DNA of 64,000 nucleotides from Stomorhina lunata (GCA_933228675.1 OW121744.1:61793928-61857927), one strand, 5' to 3'. Positions 11,429 through 24,575 are shown, counted from the first letter of the stretch. Made by a program: numbers and translations. The notes: generated by a model not told the origin, from the sequence alone.

Positions 11429-11552
11429 TTCACCCCTATATCATCTCCCATGAGAATCGTGTTATCAAAATTTTTTTACACTGTAAAACATATAAGAATA
11501 TTTGGGAACACGATTCCCGTGGGAGATGATATTCGCGATATGGGTGATTAAT
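11425..11552. repeat. Fold-back element of about 125 bp
   Basis: 'tatcatctcccatgagaatc' at 11439-11458 pairs with 'cgattcccgtgggagatgat' at 11511-11530, and the arms continue outward as 'attcacccctata' against 'atatgggtgat'. The ~45-bp spacer is A/T-rich. It could be a small non-autonomous DNA transposon; no target duplication is clear. Confidence 0.65.
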
Positions 11553-11558
11553 ATATTT

Positions 11559-11734
<176 letters not shown>

Positions 11735-11747
11735 TATATACATAATT

Positions 11748-12395
11748 ATACCCTTCACCATCGTCGGTGAAAAGGGTATTATAAGTTTGTGCTGATGTAT
11801 GTAACGCAAAGAAATATATGTCTTAGACCCACCTTTTAAACCATGTAATCAAAGTACAGGTCGCAATTTTAAAGGTAATTTCATGAAATTTGGCATATAT
11901 AATTTTTTTGTTAGTGGAACCATAGCTATTGAAATTTATCAATATCGGTCCATTATTTATGTTACCTCCCATAGGTGCCACTTCCCGGAATTGATATTTT
12001 GGCCACAAATATCAATATTTTTCATGAAATCAAAAACTAACACTGCTTATGTAAACCAAAATCACTGAAATCGGTCCATATTTGACAATCTCTTCTATTA
12101 AAACGCACTAAATGAGACAAATATATCACTAAAACGCTAGTAAATTCGAAGATAATGAGAATTTTGAGTTTTTTTGCATGCACAATTTTTGTAAAAACTG
12201 TAATCAAGTTGCTAAATTTCAATATAATTGGTAAACATTTGACCCTAGCCCTCATATAATACAAGTCTTGAGAAAATGTATGATGGTAAAATTTGGCAAA
12301 TATTTGTCTTTGTACAGGAAAAAATAAACCTTTGACCTTAGTGGTGAAGGGTATCGGATGGTTGGGCTTGACCGACTATACCACTTTCTTACTTG
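11748..12395 (+). repeat. mini-me-like repeat, near complete
   Basis: Begins 'tacccttcaccatcgtcggt', passes 'gtgctgatgtatgtaacgca', 'cagacccacctttt'-like text, 'aggtcgcaattttaaaggta', 'aaatttggcatat', 'cccataggtgccacttcccg' and 'tcggtccatatttgac', and ends in 'gaccgactataccactttct' plus 'tacttg'. The GTCY tract seen in the copies at 44748 and 58140 has been deleted here. It has no coding capacity. Confidence 0.75.
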
Positions 12396-13080
12396 TATAC
12401 AAATTTATATTTATTTATTTACCTCTACTCACACGCTTTATGTGCTAGAGCTAGTTTAGGTTATATAAAAGCCCAGTATGTCCTGAATAAAATTGCTATT
12501 TAAAGTTATACGTGATGATATAGGAAATAATAATCTATAAAAAACTTTGAAATTTTTGCAGATCGGTATTAGTTCTTTGAGATGACGATGTGAGCTCTAA
12601 ATCCTTTATAAATCGGAAGAATATATATCATTTGAATGGTGTTTTTGTCAATAGCTTTTGTTTGATACCAAAAACCCATAACTCTCAAACTATAAGAGAT
12701 CACACCAAAGTCCTTATATACAAATTTTTTGATTTAGAGTCTAAATTTTAGACATACTATCAGGTGCAGGGAAAAAGTTGATATCGGAAGTTAATTACTA
12801 AAACGAATTAATGTCATTTCTGTCAAAGTAAAAAATTTTCATTTTGTTCATCTATTAAATCTCAAATGTAGCTGCCGCCTAAAAAATAAAGTAGCAGACT
12901 AAGAGGCGACGATTGCAGCCAATGGCTTTTGTAGTCGGTGTTCGTGTAGACTGCTGTCGTGATTGTGTTTAAAGCATTAAGAAGTAAATTGTTTTAAAAA
13001 CAAACTTTTTTTTGACAAATTCAGTTTTTATTAAACTAATGTGAAGTAGAAATATAGGAATTAAAAATGGAGTATGACTT
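12396..13080. other. Non-coding sequence with a dispersed repeat
   Basis: Positions 12500-12600 ('gatataggaaataataatct', 'tgaaatttttgcagatcggt', 'tgagatgacgatgtg') recur near 37960-38060. No gene seen. Confidence 0.5.
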
Positions 13081-13380
13081 CTGGTAAATAACCACTTCTT
13101 GCACTCAACAAACATCCGCTCTTTTCACAAGCTTTGAATCACAAGATTAAGGCGCCAAATGAGATCACCAAATCGAGAAATTATGCAACCGAGAAATTTC
13201 TCATGGTATTGTTTGGCCAGCTGTGTGGCTTGTGTAGCCGTCTTGCTTAAACCAAAGGTCCCTGATGCCAACACAATGGTTTGACGGCGCAAAAAAAATA
13301 TTTTGTAAATGCCAAAAAATAACAGCTCATTCCTTTCACATTTTATCATTTTGGATTTTAACCTCAAATTTGCCCACCCT
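13081..13380 (-). pseudogene. Decayed mariner (DD41D-like) transposase fragment
   Basis: On the minus strand an open stretch carries KQYHEKFLGCIISRFGDLIW. It resembles the region just before the third catalytic acid of the rosa-type transposase at 35989 (NKFNGRVISRNGDVNW). The following residues are frame-shifted. It ends at 'caaatttgcccaccctg', a possible terminal repeat. Everything before this segment is missing, so the copy is internally deleted. Confidence 0.45.
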
Positions 13381-14639
13381 GTACAACAAAAACAAAATAA
13401 AAAGCAACGTCATAAACGAGACGACAGATACTCTGTTGACTAGATTACATGTTTGTTATTTTATAGTAACATTTTGTTCATGTCTTTTACCCCCAAATCT
13501 TTAAAAAAAGTATTGCGACTTTATTTTGTGAATAAGTCTAAATCGTGTACTTAGGGTCCATATTGTTTAATTTTACACCTAAATAAAGTCATTTTAGACT
13601 AGTTTTCTTCTTTCTATCTCTTCTCTATTATTACGTTTTTAAATTGACCCTCTCTTGCTCTGGTATGCAAAGCTATTTTGACTAGTATTTTTTTATGGTA
13701 TAATTATCTATTGTTTTTATGCTCTTTTCTATGACAGGTCTATTATATTCTTGAGTATTTATTAAAATCCTGAATTATTTATTTATAATTAGTCCTTTTA
13801 TTGCATATGTAGTTATTTGTAAATTAAGGTTTTTGCATTTTACTTGTTAGTTTTCGATATGAACAAATTTTTTTCTTATTCGGTTCATTTTGTGTATGTA
13901 TCTATTGAAAAAAAAGAAAACAATTACGCCCATGACTTATGCCTCGTGTGTTTCGTGTTCGTTCCATACAACAGGTTTTGGGAGAAATGTAGAATTTATT
14001 TTAAATATTATTAAAGTATTACTAAATAAAAAAAATATATTTAAAATTTTTACTTTTGAAATTTTTTTTTAAAGACCTTTCATTTTCTGACTGTAAGAAA
14101 AAAATATCAAAAATAGTTTAAAATAAAATTTTTTTAAATATCTTACCAGAAAACTTTTTTATACTTTTCATTTTCATCTAAAACTCTAAAAGCCCTTTCA
14201 GAAATCCTGACAGTTTGTATAAATTTACCCAACATTATTCATGTTCCTTTCCCCCGTCATGAAAACAGCCATATGTATAGGCAACGAGCTTATTTTGTTG
14301 ACTTGTTCAATCGTTAAGTTTTTCTTGCTTGTGTAATGGCGGCATCATCTTGTTTTGTTAATAATATGTTGTTCATATGCTATAAAGATTTTTATAGTTA
14401 TCCGAAATAGCCTTTTTGTAGTACCAACTCTAACATATAAAAATTTATTAAAGTTAGCATAAAATTTGTTATTGTTTAAAAAAGTTTTGTAACTACCTCT
14501 AGTCCAAAGCAGTACATAACCCCCGGTTTTAAGATAGGTCAACTTTTGTTACCCTGGTCCTATTCCAGTATAAACTTTTTTCTTAATTCTTATATTTGTA
14601 CTAACAGATTGTAAAATTTTTAAAATAAACCCATAATCC

Positions 14640-14880
14640 GAACAAATAACACGAACATCATGGTACAAGCACCAAAGTCGTTTCATGCTAGTTCCAATAT
14701 CTTTCTTTTTGCTTTTTATAGTTGTTGTTTAGTTCTCAGTTTCACGTGTAAATGTACGGTCGCGTTTATTGTGGCACAATTCACAATTTTCGTTTTTTCT
14801 GCATAAAGTTTAAGCCTTAAAAAGAATATTTTTGTTATAAAAAGTTAAACTTCATTAACACAAAAATCCAAAAAATGTAA
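14640..14880 (+). promoter_or_regulatory. Candidate core promoter and first exon, copy A
   Basis: TTAGTT at 14729-14734 sits where copies B and C have the Inr TCAGTT. GGTCG, a DPE match (RGWYV), falls at +28 to +32 counted from the A at 14731. A candidate 146-nt exon then runs to a donor, AAAAAT|GTAAGT, at 14876/14877. The Inr has lost its consensus C, so this copy may be weaker. The upstream block 'aacacgaacatcatggta' plus 'aaagtcgtttcatg' is shared by all three copies. The exon starts a 21-codon upstream frame beginning MYGRV. Confidence 0.45.
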
Positions 14881-16117
14881 GTTAAATTTAACAATTTTTA
14901 AAAAATTTACCTATTCTATTTTGTTCCCTTTTTTCATGTTTTTATGCTCTCTTCATTTTCTCATATACTCTCTATGCGACTCTGTGTCAATATAACGCCA
15001 TCTTGTTTTCGTTCTAATAAAACAAATTTACTTAATTTTGCTTAATTTTCCATTATGTTTCCAAATTAGGTTTTGCTATAATTTTGCCATTATGTTCCTT
15101 AAGTATGTAGCTACTGCATCAAATTGAACAAACATTTTAAGTTGTTTTTGTTTACCCAAAGGAAATACAAAAAGTGTGAAAAAACCTTTGATGTTGACAC
15201 TTTTTGAACTCTGACTTTATTAAAATAAAATTTGAAGTAAAATTATCTTTAATATCCTAACATTAGTTTTAGATAAAAAATCGGCAGAATTTTGACTTTT
15301 GAATTGTACTAATCCTTGTATAGTTCATTATCGAATACATCCATATGTGCTTTAGCAAAGTTGCAATACCGACGGCATTGCATGACTATTGCCACAGAGA
15401 AAATTTATTCTGAATTTTGTTTTGTAAACATCAATCATATATTAAATTATATGTGAAATTTGTTAGCTTTTCTTTTCTATTTGTGCATAAAATTACAAAA
15501 AGAAATGTATAAATTTTTGAGTTTATATATTTTTGTTAAAATCTATAAATGTTTTTGTCTCTATGTATAAGTGTTGTAGTACTCGCGAGTACAAAAAACC
15601 GGTTACTTTTGTATTCATGTACAAAACGGTAAGAAAAGAGTCGGTTAAAGTTCTTCCTCTAATTTTTCTAAACTTAATCTGCTCAGATTCGGCTTATTTT
15701 TGACCAACCTACTCTCATTAATTAATAATTGTTTTGTACAAAGATCAATGACTACTTTTAACAGTTCTAAAGATATACGAGGATAAGTATTTTATTTGTA
15801 TGGGGCACAAAGTCTTGCACCGGTCCTACAATATTTTGTCCAATATACTACCTTTGAACAAAAGGTCGAATAAAGATGGTTATAAATATTATATTTGTAT
15901 AATTTAAAGTGCGACCATTGAAAATAAATTACTTGTATTCATTTTGAAGTTGAAAAATATCAAATACATTCCTATTTGACCCTGCATTTAGACCTGTTTC
16001 CGGACCAGGTTTTAAAATGGGAAATCAGTTATTTGAACTTGTGGTTAATTTTTCCCTTACATTTTTGTAATACAGGCATATTCGTAATACACAAAAATTC
16101 GTTATATCTCAAAGTTT

Positions 16118-16381
16118 TTATACTCTTCATCACATAGATAAATTGGTCTGATAGGCGATATCAGCACACTGATCTACTCATAATCAATAACTGAGTCGAT
16201 TTAACTATGTCAGTCCCTTTGGCCTCAAATTTTAGTAAATGTACGAAATTTTCGTTGGAATCGGTCAAAAGCAACTTTAATACCTGAAAATCCCAAAACG
16301 GGTCTTAAATCTAACGATAATGACAATTTTATGCTTATTTTTTGACCGATCGGTTTGACAGACTAAAATACTTTTAACTTG
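16118..16381 (+). repeat. Old mini-me-like relative
   Basis: 'tatactcttcatcacataga' at the start, then 'gagtcgatttaactatgtca', 'ggaatcggtcaaaag' and 'ctaacgataatgacaatttt', ending 'aatacttttaacttg'. The architecture matches the family, but with heavy divergence. Confidence 0.5.
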
Positions 16382-16840
16382 TTTTTTAAATTTTATAAAT
16401 TTTCTTTAACTTTGTTATTATTCGTTATATCGCGTATAAAATTTGCTATATAAGGTATTCAATAAAAAAAATTATAACGTTCATTATATCCAATTTTATT
16501 AATTCGTTATACCCGGCTTTGCTTGTATTAATAATTAAAAAAAACCTTAAACATTAGCTTTTTCTTAGCATTTCTTTAAAAACATAAAAAGTTCAGGATG
16601 TATGATGATTTTTTCTTTCATTGTGTGCCTGCACGTGTTATTCGCTTATATTCATATTTGCGATTTCTCAAAGTAATCATTTAGTTTTTTGCATCCCTAG
16701 TAGCGTGCGGTTGAACAGATGTTTGTTGTTTGGTTACTATGGTATGTTCAGTCGATGCAAAATAAAAACAGCGACAAAATAAAGTAGAAACACAAAACAA
16801 TGTCAAATGCAAATAGTCAGCTAATAGCCGCCAACAAAAA

Positions 16841-17449
16841 ATTCAACGTTGTCATCAGATATGTACCCAGAAACTCTATAGAAAATTTGATGCCGCCGAT
16901 CATAAAGCATGGGCGGCTATTTTAATTGATTCTTTGGAGATATTTTTTTATAAAAACTTGTTTTTATGTTCTATGCATTTTGAGTAAAAGTTTTTTTTTC
17001 ATACTTCATTTATTTTATAATTAAAGAAATTAAAAAAGTTAAAAATAGTTTAATTTTGTATATTTTTTTTGTTTATTAAGTATAATAAATATAATAAATT
17101 TAGTTTTATTATATATTTAGGCGCAATAATATTATATTATTTTCTTTAACCATTGCATTATTCTATAGATTTGTCATATATTTTTATAAAATCTTAGTTT
17201 TTTCATTAAAATAAATACGGGCAGAAAATTTAAAATGAGCACAAATGAAAGAATATAAGAAAAGAGAATAAAACAACACACACACACATATGTATTCAGA
17301 AAGGAAAATTACAAAAATTATAAACAAATAACTTATTAAATACCGAATTTGGATTTTCAAAACATTGACTAATGTCATAAATTATTATAATTTATAAGAT
17401 AGAAATAAGTTAAAACATTATATGCATTTTATCTAGCATGACTGTGATT
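16841..17449. other. AT-rich spacer between units A and B
   Basis: No gene seen; A/T runs only. Confidence 0.5.
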
Positions 17450-18754
17450 TGAAAGAGAAAACAAGAGAGAGAGAAAGAGAGGAAAAGAGTATTAATACAA
17501 GTATGAGGAAAAAGGTATAATCGAATTCTAACCTTTGAAGAAATATGTAAGAATTCATTAAATGGAGTTTTACTATTTTTATTCATTTATCATACTTAAA
17601 TCTTAAAACAATTTGGGTTCATTGTAAGATATCTCATAGACTTACATAGATGTATGACAAAGTCGTTTCGTAAAGCTCACAAACTGATTTAGATTCATGT
17701 ATGTATGTTTGTACAAATGTATGTTTTCATACGTGTTATATACATACATATAAAACAAAAATAAAAAGCGGCGTCATAAGCGAAAAGACAGACACTGCTA
17801 GTTGTGTTTTTGTTATTTTAAAGTATCATATCTTTTACCTTTAATTTATAAAAATTACTACTACATTTCTTTTATGAATGAGTTTAAATCACTTAGGTCC
17901 GTAATATTTTCAGACTATACTACTAATGGCTGTGTCAGAGTTCACTGCCTAAATATTAGTATGCTTCCTTTAATTCAAGAAGTTGATAAATATTTATTAA
18001 AATTCTGAATAATTAATTTGTAATTAGCCTCTTCTGCATTTTATTAAATGTAGGTTTTTGCATTTTTGTAGTTACATTTTTTGGATAAGCAAAATTTGTA
18101 AGTTCATTTTATGTATGTATCCATTGAAAACACAAATACGCCTATATGTATATTCGTACATCAGGCTTTAGTTTTAAAAAATAGATTTTTCTCAACTGAG
18201 ATATTTAAACTATGAAGAATTATTTATATATATAAATTATATTTTTTTATTATTACAATTTTCGAATATAATTTTACTGGCCCTTTCGGGAATATTAAAA
18301 AACATTAATGTTTTTAATCCCCCCAATCACCCCTCTCCGTTTTTAAACCAGTCAGACAAACATCCAGTTTGCTTTGTTGATTTCTTCCTATCGTTAGGTT
18401 TTTATTTCTTGTGTCATGGCGGCATCGTCTTGTTTATTGCTTATAATGCTGTGCAAATATTGTGTAAATTTTTATATACTTAGTAGTTATGCTAAATACA
18501 TTTTTGGAGGCTTATTTCCAAGTGCCAAATATTTATTAATAATTTTTAATTTTAACTAGTTTTTATTAATTAGTTGAAATTTCAAAATTTTTTTAGTTTC
18601 TGTATTTTCTCTCGATTTGTAAGCCTCCCTAATGTCAAAAATAAGAAGGGTCCCTGATTTAGGATCCATGGTCCCATACCTTTTTATGTACTTTTTTCTT
18701 TCGGAAATTTCTTATTCAGACTTTAACCGATAGTACAGTCATTGAAATAAATCT

Positions 18755-18980
18755 ATAACCCGAAAAATAACACGAACATCATGGTAGTGCCATGTCGTTT
18801 CATGTGAGTAAAAATATCTTTCATTTTGCTTTGTATATTTGTTGTTCAGTTCTCTGTTTTACGTGTAAATGTACGGTCGGGTTTTATTATAGTATTCACA
18901 TTTTGCGTTTTTTTTTTCAACTGCAAGTCTATCGACTTAAAAATATTTTTCTTAAAAGCTAAATTTAATAAAAAATGTAA
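18755..18980 (+). promoter_or_regulatory. Candidate core promoter and first exon, copy B
   Basis: A perfect fly initiator, TCAGTT, with its A at 18848 is followed by GGTCG at exactly +28 to +32, the DPE position. There is no TATA box at -30. The candidate exon 18848-18976 (129 nt) ends at AAAAAT|GTAAGT. It contains a 7-codon upstream frame, MYGRVLL-stop, identical in encoded peptide to that of copy C. Preservation of Inr, DPE spacing and donor in copies that have otherwise diverged argues for use as a promoter. The target gene is inferred to be windei. Confidence 0.5.
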
Positions 18981-20111
18981 GTTAATGTTTTCAGTTTATA
19001 AAAACTTTAATTTTTTTATACATTTTTTCTGTTTTGTTTTGCTTGCCCTTTTCTCTTTTTCGTACATTATTTATACCTCCCTACGTTGTTTTTTAACAGA
19101 ACGCCATTTTGTCTTTATTTTTTAATTTGAACAAAAAAAAAAAAAAACAAAAAACAAAATTACTTAATTTTTTCATTATATTCCTAAATTTTGTTTTATT
19201 TTAGAATATTGTCATTTTGTTCCCTAAGTACACAAATAAACCGAACCAAAAGTTGTTGTTTACTTAAGGTTATAATGAAAAGTAGAATATTTCAATCTGG
19301 ACTTTAACCCTTCTAACATTATTTTGATATATAGTATTACCTGGAATCGTATCAAATCTCAGCTCTTGACCGATTTTAAATCTAAATCTAGCTCAAGCTA
19401 AAATTAGAACAATTAACATACAGATACTTTCATACTTTAACTGAAATGCCGTCGGCATTGCATCACTGTTTTAACACTGAGAATAATTTTTGTACATATT
19501 GATTTGTAAAAATCACATAATCAACAATTATATAATTCATCAATTTTTCTGTGATTCTCTTCCTATTTTTTGCATTAAGTTAGTTTTTTCTAAAGAATTA
19601 AATTTTTTTCTATGTCCCATAAATATTTTGGCCCTTATGTATTGGTGTTGTAGTAATATACATAACCGGGTACTAAAAAATCCGGTTAATTTTATATGCA
19701 CTAATACTTTAAGTATATTCTGAACAGCGTTATTTAAATATGAGAGAAATACGATCGCGCAGGGAATGCAAAATAAGTTTCTTAATTTTGTACTAACATG
19801 AAAACTTTTCAAAATCCTAAAATTTTGTTTCTGCAGAAAAATTGTAACAAAAATGTACCTTTAAAATTAGAGAATTTATTTATGTTTCATATTACTAATA
19901 ACTTTAAGCTAAAGATTGATCATGCTGGACGAAATTTGTCATTCGACCCAATTGTATTTATACCATAAGTTAAATTTTTTTTATATTAAATTAAGTGTAA
20001 TAATGGTTTTTGCAGATACAAATTTAAAAGTAATCTAACGTTCTTAATGACTTTTAAATAAATCTTAAGCTAAATTCACATTTCACGCATTTTCATTTGT
20101 ATGTAATGCAT

Positions 20112-20189
20112 TCACTTTTTTATAAAACGTCAAGTAAATCGTAACTGGTTACACTTTTTTATAAAACGTCACATAAATCGTAACTGGTT
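20112..20189. repeat. 39-bp tandem duplication
   Basis: 'cactttttataaaacgtca' followed by 'ataaatcgtaactggtt' is repeated once with period 39 and two or three differences. Confidence 0.85.
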
Positions 20190-20460
20190 TCTTTAAAGAA
20201 ATACATTCTGATTGAACTTATCTTGACTCATATTTCAATTTAAATTTGTACAAGGCTTTTTCTTATATATGTATACGGTTAGGCAAAGTAATCGTTTTGT
20301 TCTAACATCACTAATAGCGTGAGGTAGAAAAATAGATATTTTTTTGTTTGGTTGAGATAGTGTGTTCAGTCAAAGCAAAACAAAAACATAAACAAAAAAA
20401 TACAAAAGTTGAAAACAGAAAACAAAGTCAATTGCACATTCACCGACTAACAGCCGCCGA

Positions 20461-22469
20461 TGGAAAAATACTAATTATTGTACTTTTAGTAGGAAATATT
20501 TTTTATTTTTTTTTCATCAACATTTTATAATCATGAAATTTACTTTAGTATTTTTTTGTACAATGTTTGTTTATTAAAATAGAGAAAAAAATTACATTCA
20601 CGAAATAAATAAGAAAAAAATTTAAAATAATTCAAATTGTCAAAAAAATAATTTAATCGTCAAAGCATTTATAATACCAAAATACAAATTGAAAATTTAA
20701 AAGCCAATCAAGTTATCAATAAAGCAATTCGTTAAGAAGTGTATATTGTGAAAAATAATATAAAAATAATATGTGAAGACATTATTTAAAAAGTGGTAAT
20801 AATTCCATAATTCCAACGTAGGATCGTAATTTGGTCCAGAAACGCATAGTAAAAAAAAAATTGTTTTGTTAACCCGCACAATTTTTCTAAAAGTTTTTTT
20901 TTTCCTAAAATTATTTCTTATACATTTTTCATTTCGATCGTTTCAAAACATAACTTTTTAAATCGATCGCACCAGAACGTAACATTTTATTTTTTTTATA
21001 TATATTTTTTTTTAATTAGAAATGCGATTTAATTAAATGATTAACTCATGCCATCGTCTGATGACTAATTATTCCTATATAGACAATATAACCTTTTTTT
21101 AACAACTTATAGAAAAAAATGTTTCCTCAATTTATTCAAAAAGATTTATGATGGAATTATTACGTTTTGGTGCGAACGTCTAAATATATTCTACCTACAC
21201 TGTAAAATATTGTGGGTGAATACAAATGTTACAGCGCATAGAAGGGACCTAAGGGTATTTTCACAAAATTGAGATATTTTAACAAGACATCAATTTAAAG
21301 GAAAATATAATGACCTGCTTAGAGTCGAGATTAAATTAAAGAGAGGATCCCTCAGAATTATGTTTACAAGGCCATATGTTTGATCCATATTAATTATATT
21401 GGTATAGATGGGTTTCTACCAGGTTTTTACCCTGACAGTGGGTAAACACCCGGTAAATTCCGTGTTTATACCTTTTGTGCGTATTTAAAAAAATGTTTTG
21501 AAAGGCAAAATATACAATTTTAATTGTCAATTTTTAATTATTTTCAAAAAATATGAATTTTAACTAAGGAGGATTTTTGGAATATGTTTAGCTTCAGCTT
21601 CGCATATTGACAGTCCATGCACTTTAATATTAATTTTTGTTTTACAATGCACTCATTCACTAAATTTCATGTAATATTATTTTTATCCTGTTTTTGGGTA
21701 AAACCCGGATATTTACCCAAATTACCCATTTTACCGGATATTAACCAATTGGGTATTTACCCATTTCCCTACTCCTATATACCTATGGGGTATGTGGCTT
21801 GAGGCTTTATTTTCGTTGCGTAAAGCCGACATTATTGTTTGCGTTCACTTTTTTGAGAGCCGTATTGAAAAAAAATTACCTATCATTAGACGGGTCTTAA
21901 AAGAATAGCAAACAGTGAAATTTGGCGCCGTCTATTACGAATTAATGCCGGCTTCTTTGTTAAGTATTTAGGAGTTTTTTTTACAAATAGAGTTGATTAT
22001 CAGACTCCGGAGTCAGTGAAAAAGTTGTCCAACTTACGTAAAATATTTTCATGTCGATAATTTTTCCATACCTATGCACTAAAAGCGTACTTCATAATTT
22101 ATACCTATTTGTAGGTATCGAAACAATTTTGGTCCATTGTGGTTTTAAAGGGGTTTTATATAATTTTAGTTTTTTCCTTTGATTTAAGGCACATATTCAT
22201 ATAAATCGAAAGATATTATGTGTTAATTTGAAACGAAGAGTAAAAACACAAACAGAAGAGTGTAAGAAAAGAGAGAATTTCATGATACGAGTTTATTTGT
22301 AGGTACTCGTAAAATATAATGTATTTTAACTATTTGCAAAAATATAAAATTTTTAAAAAGATATTTTATTAAAATTTTAATTTAATTATTTGTAATAATA
22401 ACAATTAATTCATTACTTATTTAGTGTATTGTATATTAAGTTAATGCTACCTGTCAAAAGAGCACATAT
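20461..22469. other. Spacer between units B and C, with traces of mobile DNA
   Basis: Positions 21412-21775 are crowded with GGGTAAA / TTTACCC motifs in both orientations and may be a small DNA transposon. Positions 21945-22065 read on the plus strand as VKYLGVFFTNRVDY, reminiscent of the thumb region after the YADD box in non-LTR reverse transcriptases. There is no intact gene. Confidence 0.35.
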
Positions 22470-24326
22470 AAAGAGAAGAAGTGTGTAAGAGAGAGTGAGA
22501 GAGAGACTATAAATGCAAATATAACGCACTATATATTCTTAATTTTATAAAATATATTTATATGATTTCATAAAGCCTTTATCATATTTTATCTCTAGGC
22601 CCATTAACTATTAGGGTTCACAATTAGATATGTCATAGACTTTCATAAACCTATGTATACTATATAGAGTCAATTTGTACAGCTTACAAATTTACTCACA
22701 TACACACAGTGTGTGTATTTTCACATATACAAAATAAAATAAAAAGCGGTTTCATACCCAGCTGTTCCAAATTGAAGCACCGCCAACAATTCTTATAAAA
22801 TATTCAGTAATTTTTAAATAAGTTTGCCATTAGAGAGATAAGTATAAAGTTTTTGTATAAGCTTGTAGCTGTGAATTTATTGGTCCCTTAAAGTAACGAA
22901 AACATGAGAAATTGCTAGGAATTTCACCGCTTCTGGAGACAGTACTTAATTTTGAACAGTTGGGTATGAAAGATGACATACACTCTGCTAAATATGTGTA
23001 TCTGTTGGTTGTATTTTTTTGTTATTTTATAGTAAAATTTTTTCATATCTTTTGCCTCTAATTTTATAGAAAGTACAACGATTTCTGTTTTGAATGAAGG
23101 AATGAGTTTCAATCTCTTTGGTCCGTATTGTTTAATTTTATACTTATATAGTACTTGTACTTTTTTTCTCTAGACAACTGATTTTATTGGCCCTTTCGCA
23201 TATATCTTTTTGCAAAACCCTGTTTGTATATTTTTAGGTCAATAACATTGTTAACGTTTATTGAAATCCTAAAATATTTATAACAATTATTCCTTTTATT
23301 GCAAATTGATAAATTTAATTGTAGTTTTCTTTTGCATTTTTATACATCGGCTTTTTGAGTAAACAAAAATTGTCTTATTTGGTTTAATTTTTGTATGTAT
23401 CCATTGAGAACACAAAAACGCCCATGACTTGTTTCTCTGAGTTTTGCGTTCGTTCCATGTATCAGGTTTTTATTAAATTTTTCTGTTTTTCTTTATAGAA
23501 TTGTAATATAAAAATGTTAAAAAATTGAAATTTTGAAAAAATTTTTGTAAAAACAAAAATTGTAAAAAAAAATTTTAAGATTTTTTTTGTAAAAAGCTTT
23601 TTTGTGTAGTTTCTCTTTTATTTCGTGCAAATACAAAACAGCTTTTTATTTTGTGGTTATGACTATGACAAAGCAAATTTACCATAAATTTATAAAATAT
23701 TGCTGAAGAATAGTGTTTATTCAAAAATTTAATATAAACTTAAAATAGTAAATTGCTAAAACTAGTTAAATATTGATTTATCTAGCTTACAGAAACCCCT
23801 CATCTCTCTTTCTCATTACATTATTTTTTTTTTAAATTTAATTATTTTTATTATTCAATATTTTAATTTTAGTGTAAAATTGGACAGATCCTTTAAAAAA
23901 TCAAAAAACTTACATACCTCTACCCTCCAATTGTACCTCTTTCTCCTATCTCGAAACCAGTCAGTTTACTTTGTTGATTTTTTTATTCGTTACGTTTTGT
24001 TGCCTGCCTGCGTCATGTTGGCATCATCTTGTTTGTTGGTGATTATAATGTGCACATATTATATAAATTTTTATATATATATAAGTTATTCTAACTAGCT
24101 TTTTCTCTTATATATATATTTTAAAATTTATAAAAAAATGTTTGATTTTAATTAAAATAAAAATAAATTATTCGAGTTTTCTTTAGTTTTGAGAGCTACC
24201 CTAATGTATAAAATAAGACATATAGCCCTTGATATTCGGATAGGCCAACTTTTGTCCCCTTATTTTCATAAAAATTTTCTATTTCGACATTTACCGATAG
24301 TACAGTTTTTCAAAAAAAAATCTATA

Positions 24327-24575
24327 ACCCGAACAAATAACACGAACATCATGGTACTATTGCCAAAGTCGTTTCATGCAAGTATAAATTGTATCTTTCT
24401 TTTTGCTTTTTATAGTTGTTGTTCAGTTCTCAGTTTCACGTGTAAATGTACGGTCGGGTTTTATTGTAGTATTCACATTTAACGTTTTACTCTTTTGCTG
24501 TAAGCCAATGGCCTATAAACCATATTTTGTTTAAAAGTTGAATTTTATAAAAATTTTCCAAAAATCTGTAAGTAA
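24327..24575 (+). promoter_or_regulatory. Candidate core promoter and first exon, copy C
   Basis: Inr TCAGTT with its A at 24425, DPE GGTCG at +28 to +32, and a candidate 143-nt exon to AAAATCT|GTAAGT at 24567/24568. This copy is closest to windei, whose first coding exon has an acceptor at 27668. It shares the short MYGRVLL upstream frame with copy B. The upstream element 'aacacgaacatcatggtact' is intact. Confidence 0.5.

Larger units (their letters stand above)
13391..16840 (+). repeat. Unit A of a three-copy diverged direct repeat
   Basis: First of three units lying in the same direction upstream of windei (also 17450-20460 and 22470-27440). Ordered anchors are 'aaaagcaacgtcataa' (13401), ATGGCGGCATCATCTTG (14336), 'aacacgaacatcatggta' (14647), the promoter-like block (14731), GCCATCTTG (14997), 'gacggcattgca' (15370), 'gtgttgtagtactcg' (15570), 'accggttacttttg' (15598), 'gcacgtgtt' (16631) and 'agccgccaac' (16826). 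Order and spacing match the other units, while the sequence between anchors has diverged heavily. A mini-me relative (16118-16381) lies inside. Confidence 0.75.
17450..20460 (+). repeat. Unit B of the three-copy direct repeat
   Basis: Starts with a GAGA tract (17460-17488), then 'gggttcattgtaagatatct', 'aaaaagcggcgtcataagcg' (17763), ATGGCGGCATCGTCTTG (18416), 'aacacgaacatcatggta' (18769), the promoter-like block (18848), GCCATTTTG (19103), 'gccgtcggcattgca' (19448), 'ttggtgttgtagtaat' (19641), 'ccggttaatttt' (19681) and 'cagccgccga' (20451). It contains a 39-bp tandem duplication (20112-20189). No coding region. Confidence 0.75.
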
